A stretch of DNA of 20,933 bases from CAZCJA01 sp964499015 (GTDB taxonomy: Bacteria > Elusimicrobiota > Elusimicrobia > F11). Position 1 is the first letter of the stretch, and each line of letters starts with the position of its first letter. Under the pieces are notes generated by a model. The model ran no database searches. It saw nothing but the letters and a program-made list of their open reading frames with translations, and was not told the origin of the DNA. The stretch lies in contig CAZCJA010000040.1 in assembly GCA_964499015.1 (NCBI GenBank), positions 1 through 20,933 on the forward strand, in the 5' to 3' direction. Position numbers and translations under genes: made by a program. This document shows positions 15,081-20,603 of this stretch, piece after piece.

Positions 15081-16069
15081 ACGTGCGCCGTCCGGGAACG
15101 GCTGTGAAAATCAACGATATTTTTTTCCGAGGTCTTGCCGTGGATATGCCGGATGGCGTAGCGCGGGCGGCCGCGGACCTCTTGGTAGATCCGTCCAATG
15201 TATTCGCCGACAATTCCCAAGCCGGCCATGAGCACGCCGAGCACCACAAACGCCAGCGCAAACAGCGTAAACATGCCTTCCGCTTCCGATTGGCGCAGCA
15301 ATACGAAGCGCCGGATCAACAAGTAAACCCCAAATAAAAACCCGCCGGACGCGGTGACAAACCCAAACAACGTAAAAAGTTGAAGCGGCACGACCGAAAA
15401 TCCGGTCATCAAATCGAAGTTAAGACGAATAAGACGATAGAGCGAGTACTTGGATTGACCGGCCATGCGTTCGGAATGGTTGACGATAATTTCAACCGGA
15501 CGCCGCGCGAACAGAAGGCCCAGCGCCGGAATAAACGTGGAGTTTTCTTCGCAGGTGTTGATTTGGTCGATCACGTCGCGTGAATAGCCGCGCAGCATGC
15601 AGCCGTAATCCTGAAGCTTCATTTTGGTGATAAACACGGTAACGCGGTTGACGACGCGTGACGCCAACTTTCTAAAGAATGAATCCTGCCGTTTGGCGCG
15701 CACGCCCCCCACCACGTCGTATCCCTCGGCCAATTTCTCGAGAATTTTCGGGATTTCTTCCGGCGGGTTCTGCAGGTCGGCGTCCAACGTCACGATGTAA
15801 TCGCCGGTCACGTGCCGGAACGCGGCCAAAAGCGCCGGGTGCTGGCCGAAGTTGCGCGCGAGCTCGATAACGCGGATGTGGTCGGGATGCCGCGCGGCGG
15901 CTTTTTTCAAGAGCTCCAGCGAACCATCGCGGCTGCCGTCGTCGACAAAAACAAGCTCAAAGGGTTGTCCGGATGCCTGCATGACCGGAACGAGACGCTC
16001 GAGCAGCGGCGGTATGTTTTTTTCTTCATTAAAAATGGGGATGGCGATGGATACCTTCGGCGTGCTCAT
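15077..16069 (-). CDS. arnC: ArnC, undecaprenyl-phosphate 4-formamido-L-arabinose transferase
   Basis: ArnC is a membrane-bound family 2 glycosyltransferase that loads L-Ara4-formyl-N from UDP onto undecaprenyl phosphate at the inner face of the inner membrane. The 330-residue product starts with the GT-A fold (VSIAIPIFNEEKNIPPLLE, VDDGSRDGS, LDADLQNPPEEIP with the metal-binding acidic residues), followed by DYGCMLRGYSRDV and, at the C-terminus, two membrane spans (roughly 232-255 and 268-290). The ATG at 16069 overlaps the arnB stop by 4 bp and begins the GT2 fold directly. The same frame is open further upstream, but that part is antisense-like sequence inside arnB. Length matches E. coli ArnC (322). 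Confidence 0.94.
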   Translation of the reverse strand: MSTPKVSIAIPIFNEEKNIPPLLERLVPVMQASGQPFELVFVDDGSRDGSLELLKKAAARHPDHIRVIELARNFGQHPALLAAFRHVTGDYIVTLDADLQNPPEEIPKILEKLAEGYDVVGGVRAKRQDSFFRKLASRVVNRVTVFITKMKLQDYGCMLRGYSRDVIDQINTCEENSTFIPALGLLFARRPVEIIVNHSERMAGQSKYSLYRLIRLNFDLMTGFSVVPLQLFTLFGFVTASGGFLFGVYLLIRRFVLLRQSEAEGMFTLFALAFVVLGVLMAGLGIVGEYIGRIYQEVRGRPRYAIRHIHGKTSEKNIVDFHSRSRTAHV

Positions 16070-17253
16070 CGTTTTCTCCTCGCGCACAGATCCACCACGG
16101 CTTCGATGACGTCTTCTTGGTCTTGATCGGTCATCGTCGGAAAAAGCGGCAGGGACAAAATGCGGTCCGAGACATAATGGGTTTCCGGAAAGTCGTTGGG
16201 TTTGTACCCGTATTTCTCGGCGTAGTACGAGAATTCGTGGACCGCCGTGTAGTGCAGCCCCGTGCCGATGTTGCGCTCTTTTAATTCCTGCATGAATTGA
16301 TCGCGCGAGATGGTGAGAGCGTTCAAATCCACGAGCGGCGTGTAGAGGTGCCACGCGTGCCGGTGCGGATACGGCACCTCTTCCGGAATGATCAGTCCGG
16401 GAACGTCCGCCAGAAATTCCTGATACCGTTTGGCGCGGGCGGTGCGCTCCGCGATAAAGCCATCCAGCTTTTTCAACTGATGAAGGCCCATCGCGGCCTG
16501 AATGTCCATCATGTTGTACTTGTAGCCGGGCACGCTGATGTCATAGCGGGTGGAACCGGCTTTGTCGAAGCGCTTCCAGGCGTTTTTGTCCATGCCGTGG
16601 AATTTCAGCAGGGACACCGCTTTGAAAACATCTTCATTAAACGTGGCCACCGCGCCGCCTTCGCCGGTGGTCATGTTTTTGTTGGGATGGAAAGAAAACA
16701 CGGTGGTGTTTCTGTGCGCGCCGATTTTCTTTCCTTTGTATTCGGTGCCGATGGCGTGCGCCGCGTCCTCAATAACCGTAAGCCCTCTTTGCTTTGCGAT
16801 ATCCATGATCGGGTCCAAATCGACCGGTTGTCCGGCAAAGTGAACGGGCAGAATGGCTTTGGTGCGGCGGGTGATCTTTTTTTCGATTTCGCCGGGGCGG
16901 ACCTGAAGGGTTTTGCGGTCGATGTCGGCAAAAACGGGCGTGGCGCCGGCCAAAACAATGACGTTGGCGGTGGCAGCAAAGGTGAGTGAGGTGGTAATGA
17001 CTTCATCCCCCGCTCCAATGCCATGGGCGAGCAGAGCAAGATGAAGCCCAGCCGTGGCGGACGAAAGCGGGGCAATATAAGGCGCGCCCACGTAGCGGCC
17101 CAGGTCTTCGGCAAATTTTTCCACTTTGGGGCCGGTCGTAATCCAGCCCGATTGAATGGAATCGGTTATTTCGGCGATTTCTTCCGGCCCGACGGTCGGG
17201 CGAGAAAACGGAAGATACGATTGGCGTGGTGTCGATAGCTTATCCTGGCTCAT
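16066..17253 (-). CDS. arnB: ArnB, UDP-4-amino-4-deoxy-L-arabinose aminotransferase
   Basis: ArnB is a PLP-dependent sugar aminotransferase (DegT/DnrJ/EryC1 family) that forms UDP-L-Ara4N from the 4-keto-pentose with glutamate as amine donor. With the ATG at 17253 it is 395 residues. The PLP lysine is K192 in FSFHPNKNMTTGEGG, preceded by the EDAAHAIG motif (162-169) and SSATAGLHLAL (64-74). The N-terminal LPFSRPTVGPEE and the C-terminal SLPLFPTMTDQDQ are close to E. coli ArnB. It is the first gene of the eight-gene operon. An ATG two codons upstream (17259) is less likely, as it lies 1 nt from the -10-like TATCCT; the chosen ATG is 7 nt from it and has no ribosome binding site, which suggests a leaderless mRNA. 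Confidence 0.93.
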   Translation of the reverse strand: MSQDKLSTPRQSYLPFSRPTVGPEEIAEITDSIQSGWITTGPKVEKFAEDLGRYVGAPYIAPLSSATAGLHLALLAHGIGAGDEVITTSLTFAATANVIVLAGATPVFADIDRKTLQVRPGEIEKKITRRTKAILPVHFAGQPVDLDPIMDIAKQRGLTVIEDAAHAIGTEYKGKKIGAHRNTTVFSFHPNKNMTTGEGGAVATFNEDVFKAVSLLKFHGMDKNAWKRFDKAGSTRYDISVPGYKYNMMDIQAAMGLHQLKKLDGFIAERTARAKRYQEFLADVPGLIIPEEVPYPHRHAWHLYTPLVDLNALTISRDQFMQELKERNIGTGLHYTAVHEFSYYAEKYGYKPNDFPETHYVSDRILSLPLFPTMTDQDQEDVIEAVVDLCARRKR

Positions 17254-17260
17254 AGGCATC

Positions 17261-17313
17261 AGGATAAATTCTCAACCTTAATGGCAGTTTAAAGAAAGAT
17301 TAAAAGTCTTTAA
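17261..17313 (-). promoter_or_regulatory. Four-repeat TTAA operator and leaderless promoter of the arnB operon
   Basis: TTAA cores lie at 17278-17281, 17289-17292, 17300-17303 and 17310-17313, spaced 11, 11 and 10 bp, exactly as in the operator before the second arnT. A -10-like TATCCT is at 17261-17266, separated from the nearest core by 11 nt as at the other site. The -35 position holds AACTGC, a poor match, so an activator is expected. The phased repeats fit binding by an OmpR/PhoB-type regulator, most likely the one encoded in this operon. The operator begins 16 bp after the tRNA-Pro 3' end. Confidence 0.75.
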
Positions 17314-17329
17314 GAAAAAGGCGGGAAAA

Positions 17330-17379
17330 TTTCGGAGCGGTGGGAATTGAACCCACGACCTCACCCACCCCAAGGGTGC
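17330..17379 (-). repeat. Right attachment-site repeat within tRNA-Pro
   Basis: This is the second copy of the perfect 50-bp direct repeat, here as part of the complete tRNA-Pro gene. Identity with the left copy stops at 17379, at the junction of the D-arm and anticodon stem, the usual crossover zone of tRNA-targeting tyrosine recombinases. Confidence 0.9.
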
Positions 17380-17403
17380 GCGCTACCACTACGCTACGCT
17401 CCG
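17332..17403 (-). tRNA. tRNA-Pro (anticodon GGG)
   Basis: The minus strand folds into a full cloverleaf of 72 nt. The acceptor pair is CGGAGCG/CGCTCCG, the D-stem GCGT/GCGC has a 7-nt loop, the anticodon stem CACCC/GGGTG has loop TTGGGGT, and the T-arm is GTGGG-TTCAATT-CCCAC. The anticodon GGG reads proline codons CCC and CCU, and discriminator base A73 fits tRNA-Pro. CCA is not encoded. The gene ends 16 bp before the arn operator and starts 3 bp after the integrase stop, so any promoter of its own would lie in the integrase 3' end. Confidence 0.93.
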
Positions 17404-17406
17404 TTT

Positions 17407-18504
17407 TTATTGATTTACAGCTACTTTCGTCGTTTTGCGAATGTAATTCTTGTTTAACGTAACTTTTACGTAACTTTTCCGCTTTCCCAGGTACTGAAAC
17501 GCGGATGGGAGCAGCATAATCTGCTCCGCTTTGTACTCCGGGGTCAGGTGACCGTATCGTTCTGTCATCGTTGTGGTCGCATGGCCCGTATACCGAGCCA
17601 CTGTGACGATCGGGATACTGGCCATTAAGCAATCACTTACAAAGGCATGACGGAGGTCGTGAAACCGAAGGTTTTCGATTCTGGCACGCTTGCAGGCCCA
17701 CTCAAACCCCGAAGTGATGAAGCCGTGGCGGCTTAACGGGCTTCCATCCGGGTTTGCGAAAACGTGCTTCCCGTACTTGGGCAGGGATTTTAGTATTTGC
17801 CGGACTTCCAAGAACATGGGGACGTATCGGCACTTGTCTTCGACGCCGGCGCGCACGAAAATCTGGCCGGTCTGCATGTTCACGTCCTTCCATAGCAGAT
17901 CCCGGATTTCTCCCTGCCGCATGCCGGTCTGCATTGCGAAAACGACGATCTTCATCAAATAGGGGTCTTTCGCCAAAGCTGGAAGGAGCCGGGTGCGTTC
18001 CTCAGCGGTCAAGAAGCGCTCACGCTTAAACTTCTCTTCGTTGTAATATTTGACCTCGGCGACAGGATTCTCGGTAAAGCCGAATCTTTTTGCCCGTATA
18101 GCCTTATAGAAACAATTTTTGAGCGTTGTTAGCTCGCGGTTGATGCTGGACTCGATCACCAGTTTGCGCCGGTACTCCCGGTAGTCCTCAACATCTTCGA
18201 CCGTAATATCTCTGGCCCGTTTGTCCTTAAAAAATTCGGAGAACAATCTGTAGTGGCTGAGTTTCGTCTTATAGGACGGCTGATCGACGCATCGCTGTAG
18301 ATATTCCTCAAGGAGTTCTTTGACCGTGATTTTCGATTTTGTGTTGAAGTCTTTTCCGCGAAGGATATCGGTTCTCGTCGCCTCGAATTTCTGTCGAGCC
18401 AGTTTCTCATCCGTGTAATTCGTCGACATCGGCCCATATTGCCGACCGTCGACTTTGAATTTCATCCACCAATACGGTGAATCATCCCGTTTATAGATTC
18501 CCAT
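17407..18504 (-). CDS. int: Tyrosine recombinase / phage-type integrase
   Basis: The 365-residue product is a full-length integrase. It has an N-terminal arm-binding segment (MGIYKRDDSPYWWMKFKVDG), a SAM-like core-binding domain (about 60-150), and a catalytic domain with R in TGMRQGEI, a Lys in the following beta-hairpin, HDLRH, GHA and the nucleophile Y317 in ERYGHL. All catalytic residues are present, so it is probably active. The ribosome binding site AAGGAG lies before the ATG. The stop is 3 bp from the tRNA-Pro 5' end. The last 25 or so codons past the catalytic domain include two perfect 11-bp tandem repeats. It lies downstream of the excisionase and toxin-antitoxin genes, and may share their transcript. 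Confidence 0.95.
   Translation of the reverse strand: MGIYKRDDSPYWWMKFKVDGRQYGPMSTNYTDEKLARQKFEATRTDILRGKDFNTKSKITVKELLEEYLQRCVDQPSYKTKLSHYRLFSEFFKDKRARDITVEDVEDYREYRRKLVIESSINRELTTLKNCFYKAIRAKRFGFTENPVAEVKYYNEEKFKRERFLTAEERTRLLPALAKDPYLMKIVVFAMQTGMRQGEIRDLLWKDVNMQTGQIFVRAGVEDKCRYVPMFLEVRQILKSLPKYGKHVFANPDGSPLSRHGFITSGFEWACKRARIENLRFHDLRHAFVSDCLMASIPIVTVARYTGHATTTMTERYGHLTPEYKAEQIMLLPSAFQYLGKRKSYVKVTLNKNYIRKTTKVAVNQ
17457..17478 (-). repeat. Tandem 11-bp repeats in the integrase 3' end (candidate arm-type sites)
   Basis: ACGTAACTTTT occurs twice without a gap (17457-17467 and 17468-17478). The repeats encode part of the integrase tail. Their tandem layout next to the attachment site suggests binding sites for the N-terminal domain of the integrase; a shorter match (ACGTAAC) occurs upstream of the integrase start. 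Confidence 0.4.
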
Positions 18505-18535
18505 GAAGTTTCTCCTTTCGGGTCACGTAACGAAA

Positions 18536-18564
18536 ACGGTAGCGCATGTGGACGTGGAAGTCAA
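18536..18564 (-). promoter_or_regulatory. Possible integrase promoter
   Basis: In the 63-bp gap between the excisionase stop and the integrase start, the minus strand reads TTGACT (18559-18564), a 17-bp spacer and TACCGT (18536-18541). The -35 is good and the -10 is poor. Confidence 0.3.
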
Positions 18565-18567
18565 ATA

Positions 18568-18789
18568 TCAGGCGGCGCTTTGGTTGGGCGCTGCCCGAAT
18601 GATCTGCTTTTCCATCCACGCATCGATGGCGCGCACGTCGAATTTGATGGCGCGTTTCCCGCCGAACTTGATGAAGGGAATCCGCCTCTCCATGATCATT
18701 TTGTAGAGAGTCGATTTTGGCGTCCCCAAGTAGATGGAGAGCTCATCAATATTCAGGAAACGTCTAGTCGGGACCTGAATTGCTTCCAT
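18568..18789 (-). CDS. Excisionase-like helix-turn-helix protein
   Basis: The 73-residue product is a small MerR/AlpA-type winged-helix protein of the HTH_17 kind found as excisionase in integrative elements. RFLNIDELSIYLGTPKSTLYKMI forms the helix-turn-helix, followed by IPFIKFGGKRAIKFDVRAIDAWM, the usual wing and terminal helix. It would steer the neighbouring integrase towards excision or control its gene. I chose the ATG at 18789 because a strong GAGGAGA ribosome binding site precedes it; the frame stays open for 32 codons further, but that part includes the end of the toxin gene and intergenic sequence. It starts 40 bp after the toxin gene. Confidence 0.8.
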   Translation of the reverse strand: MEAIQVPTRRFLNIDELSIYLGTPKSTLYKMIMERRIPFIKFGGKRAIKFDVRAIDAWMEKQIIRAAPNQSAA

Positions 18790-18829
18790 GGTCTTCTCCT
18801 CATAAAGACATTGAGGGTTGTCCGGTTTA

Positions 18830-19618
18830 TTATTTTTCAAGACCTTTGATCCGTTTAAAGGCGTCGGCCCGAATGTCTGTTCCAAGCGTGGCCAAAGGTG
18901 ATGATTTTGTCGCTTCGTGGATCAAACCTGGACCGGCCGAGTTTGCGTCCTCGAAATAGGACTGGATGTTCTTTCTCGCCGTTCTGCCTGTTGAGTGGCC
19001 CTGAACCAGTTTGGCAACCGCTTTTGAAAAAGCATCACCATCGGGATGAAACCGGAGGATGAAATAGGCGTAGTAAAGGTCTTTCGCCTTTTTGCTTTCC
19101 GGGATTCGTTCGGTAAACGTCAGGAGTTTATGGAACACATACTGGGCAGGGTCGGGGACATGAATTCGAGTCCCTTCCAACGACACCGGGACGGTTTTTT
19201 CCAACAGGACGTCCACAAACAGGAGGATGTTCACGTGGATTTCCCGGCCCACCAATTTTTGTTTCATGCCATCGGGCATATTCGGGTCGCTGATGAATTC
19301 GACCTCGGCGTTCCTATCCTTTCCCAAATTGACAACAGGAACAAACGGAATGTCCTTGCCGACCTCCAAGTGATGCTCGCCGTAATGCTTTTTGATGACT
19401 CGCTGGGCGATGGTTTCTTTGCCTTTGAAGGCCAGGTTTCTTAGGCCGAAATCAATGTCCATCGTCAGCAGGGGTTCTTGAGTGGTTTCCTCCCAAAGAA
19501 AATGAACGTAAACGAAGGGAACCCATCCGCCGACAAGAACCAAGTGAGGAAGAAAATCCTCCAGGTCCTTGACCACTTTGATAAGTAATTCAAAATCCGA
19601 GCGACCCGATTTAGCCAA
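18830..19618 (-). CDS. AbiEii-type nucleotidyltransferase toxin
   Basis: The 262-residue product has a nucleotidyltransferase fold: HLVLVGGWVPFVY (the GG motif, about 25-37) and TMDIDFGL (the metal-binding D-x-D, about 52-59), followed by a third acidic strand (EVEFISD) and helical C-terminal parts. Known AbiEii-like proteins act as toxins that modify tRNA or other targets by adding nucleotides; the target here is not known. It overlaps the upstream regulator gene by 8 bp, the typical antitoxin-toxin arrangement. It could also be a nucleotidyltransferase of the GSU2403 kind, related in fold. Lying inside a mobile element, it probably stabilises the element or protects against phage. Confidence 0.72.
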   Translation of the reverse strand: MAKSGRSDFELLIKVVKDLEDFLPHLVLVGGWVPFVYVHFLWEETTQEPLLTMDIDFGLRNLAFKGKETIAQRVIKKHYGEHHLEVGKDIPFVPVVNLGKDRNAEVEFISDPNMPDGMKQKLVGREIHVNILLFVDVLLEKTVPVSLEGTRIHVPDPAQYVFHKLLTFTERIPESKKAKDLYYAYFILRFHPDGDAFSKAVAKLVQGHSTGRTARKNIQSYFEDANSAGPGLIHEATKSSPLATLGTDIRADAFKRIKGLEK

Positions 19619-20297
19619 TGTTCTTCCCCTTTTCCTTCAAGGTTTTAGCGAGCATTTCGGCCTGTTCCAGCCCTCTTTGCGGGAAGTTATAAAGGTCGAG
19701 ATAGAGTTGGAGGTCAGAGACGACCGGGAAGCCTTTTATGGAACGCAGTCCAAAAAACGCGGAATTCTTGTAATGGGGTTCGTAAATAATGACATTGCCC
19801 CCCTGTTTGAGTTCCTTTAAATTCAAAACCTCCCGTAGTTTCAAGACAGTCTCCTTGAAGCGCGTTGGCCGGAGGTAAAAATACGTGTTTGAATCCCGGA
19901 CGTATCCCGTCGTGAGATTCGCCCCCGAATGAAGCGTTAGGGCATACGGAGCCTCTTTTTCAACCTTGCTTTTGAAATAAGTCCCTAGACGCTTCAAAAT
20001 GCTCCCCTCCTCCGCATATAAGACGATGGCCTTGTTCTTCTCCATCGTGTAAAAGTTCGTCCACTGCTTTACGATCTCATCCTCATTGCGCAGAACCGCC
20101 TCGGCCAGCCGGCCGCGATCCGTTCCTTTGATGAACCCTTTGTAGCGCAATTCCTTTAAGACTTTAGATACGAGGCCAATAGACAAGCCGCACTCTTTCA
20201 CAAAGTCCCGTGCCACCCATGGCCGGCGGGGCTGCTTCAGCATGGCTCGGACAACAAGGCTTGCTTTGTCCTGAAAGACGAAGGGGTTAAGGTTCAT
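19611..20297 (-). CDS. AbiEi-type antitoxin / winged-helix transcriptional regulator
   Basis: The 228-residue product has an N-terminal winged helix (about 18-62: KQPRRPWVARDFVKECGLS, then LVSKVLKELRYKGFI) and a C-terminal domain of about 150 residues, as in AbiEi-family antitoxins, which repress their own promoter and neutralise the paired nucleotidyltransferase. The ATG at 20297 follows an AGGAG box. A good promoter and a compound palindrome lie directly upstream (20300-20365), as expected for autoregulation. The gene overlaps the toxin gene by 8 bp. Family assignment rests on domain layout and context rather than strong motifs. Confidence 0.7.
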   Translation of the reverse strand: MNLNPFVFQDKASLVVRAMLKQPRRPWVARDFVKECGLSIGLVSKVLKELRYKGFIKGTDRGRLAEAVLRNEDEIVKQWTNFYTMEKNKAIVLYAEEGSILKRLGTYFKSKVEKEAPYALTLHSGANLTTGYVRDSNTYFYLRPTRFKETVLKLREVLNLKELKQGGNVIIYEPHYKNSAFFGLRSIKGFPVVSDLQLYLDLYNFPQRGLEQAEMLAKTLKEKGKNIG

Positions 20298-20299
20298 AT

Positions 20300-20365
20300 A
20301 TGTTCACTCCTATTAAATGTTCAATATATAATGAACATTATAGTTAAGTGAACATTTAATTGCAA
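20300..20365 (-). promoter_or_regulatory. Promoter and compound palindromic operator of the AbiE-type pair
   Basis: The minus strand carries TTGCAA (20360-20365), a 17-bp spacer and a perfect TATAAT (20337-20342). Overlapping it are four half-sites: ATGTTCACT (20300-20308), ATGTTCA (20317-20323), TGAACAT (20332-20338) and AGTGAACAT (20347-20355). They form two nested inverted repeats with one centre. A regulator bound here would cover the spacer, the -10 and the transcription start, so repression is expected. AbiEi proteins are known to bind inverted repeats at their own promoter. Confidence 0.8.
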
Positions 20366-20378
20366 GCCTTAATAAAAC

Positions 20379-20594
20379 TTACTGCTCTTGGTGGCGACGC
20401 TTTAGTAAAAATACCCCGCCATCCATGCCGACAACTTCCCAGCCATCACCATCCAGCTTATTGAGCTTTGACCGGGTCACTTCTAGTTTGTCAATTTCCA
20501 GGAACTGGTATTCCCAGGTCCTCTTACTCATCGTTGCAGCGTAAACAACTGCTGCCAGAACAATTACGAAGAGAAACGTGATTACTTGTTTCAC
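20379..20594 (-). CDS. Small membrane-anchored DUF4177-like protein
   Basis: The 71-residue product starts with a hydrophobic segment (about 3-20, signal or membrane anchor), followed by a short domain WEYQFLEIDK, LNKLDGDGWEVVGMDGGVFLLKRR. This W-E-Y, then L-N-x-L-x-x-x-G-W-E-V-V-G and L-L-K-R pattern is that of DUF4177 proteins, whose role is unknown. It uses a GTG start with a very good AGGAGG ribosome binding site 5 nt upstream. It follows the probable conjugation gene by 9 bp, in the same operon. Export and family pattern are fairly clear; function is not. Confidence 0.65.
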   Translation of the reverse strand: MKQVITFLFVIVLAAVVYAATMSKRTWEYQFLEIDKLEVTRSKLNKLDGDGWEVVGMDGGVFLLKRRHQEQ

Positions 20595-20603
20595 GGTGTC
20601 CTC

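Larger units (their letters stand above)
5485..17379. mobile_element. Putative genomic island carrying the arn lipid A modification cassette, inserted at tRNA-Pro
   Basis: The segment is bounded by perfect 50-bp direct repeats of the tRNA-Pro 3' part, with the complete tRNA restored at the right end. Recombination between the repeats would release an 11,845-bp circle and leave one intact tRNA. The cargo is ten co-oriented genes: an arn pathway, its two-component system, two ArnT-like transferases and an Omp85 protein. No intact integrase lies inside. Only a possible trace of one is seen next to the left repeat (5559-5621), so the island may be fixed or may depend on the neighbouring integrase. 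The island boundary is seen directly; mobility is inferred. Confidence 0.65.

Noticed and set aside
16070..16354. N-terminal extension of arnC by 95 codons
   Set aside because: The extension lies inside arnB in another frame and has a His/Arg-rich shadow composition; the GT2 fold begins at the ATG at 16069, which overlaps the arnB stop by 4 bp.
16297..16989. Plus-strand frame of 230 codons
   Set aside because: It is antisense to arnB, whose PLP site and family motifs are intact.
17457..17478. CRISPR-like array
   Set aside because: The repeats are two adjacent 11-mers without spacers inside the integrase gene; no array of repeats and spacers occurs in the window.
18790..18885. Longer start for the excisionase-like gene
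   Set aside because: The extension covers the toxin gene end and the gap. The ATG at 18789 has a strong GAGGAGA ribosome binding site and starts just before the helix-turn-helix.
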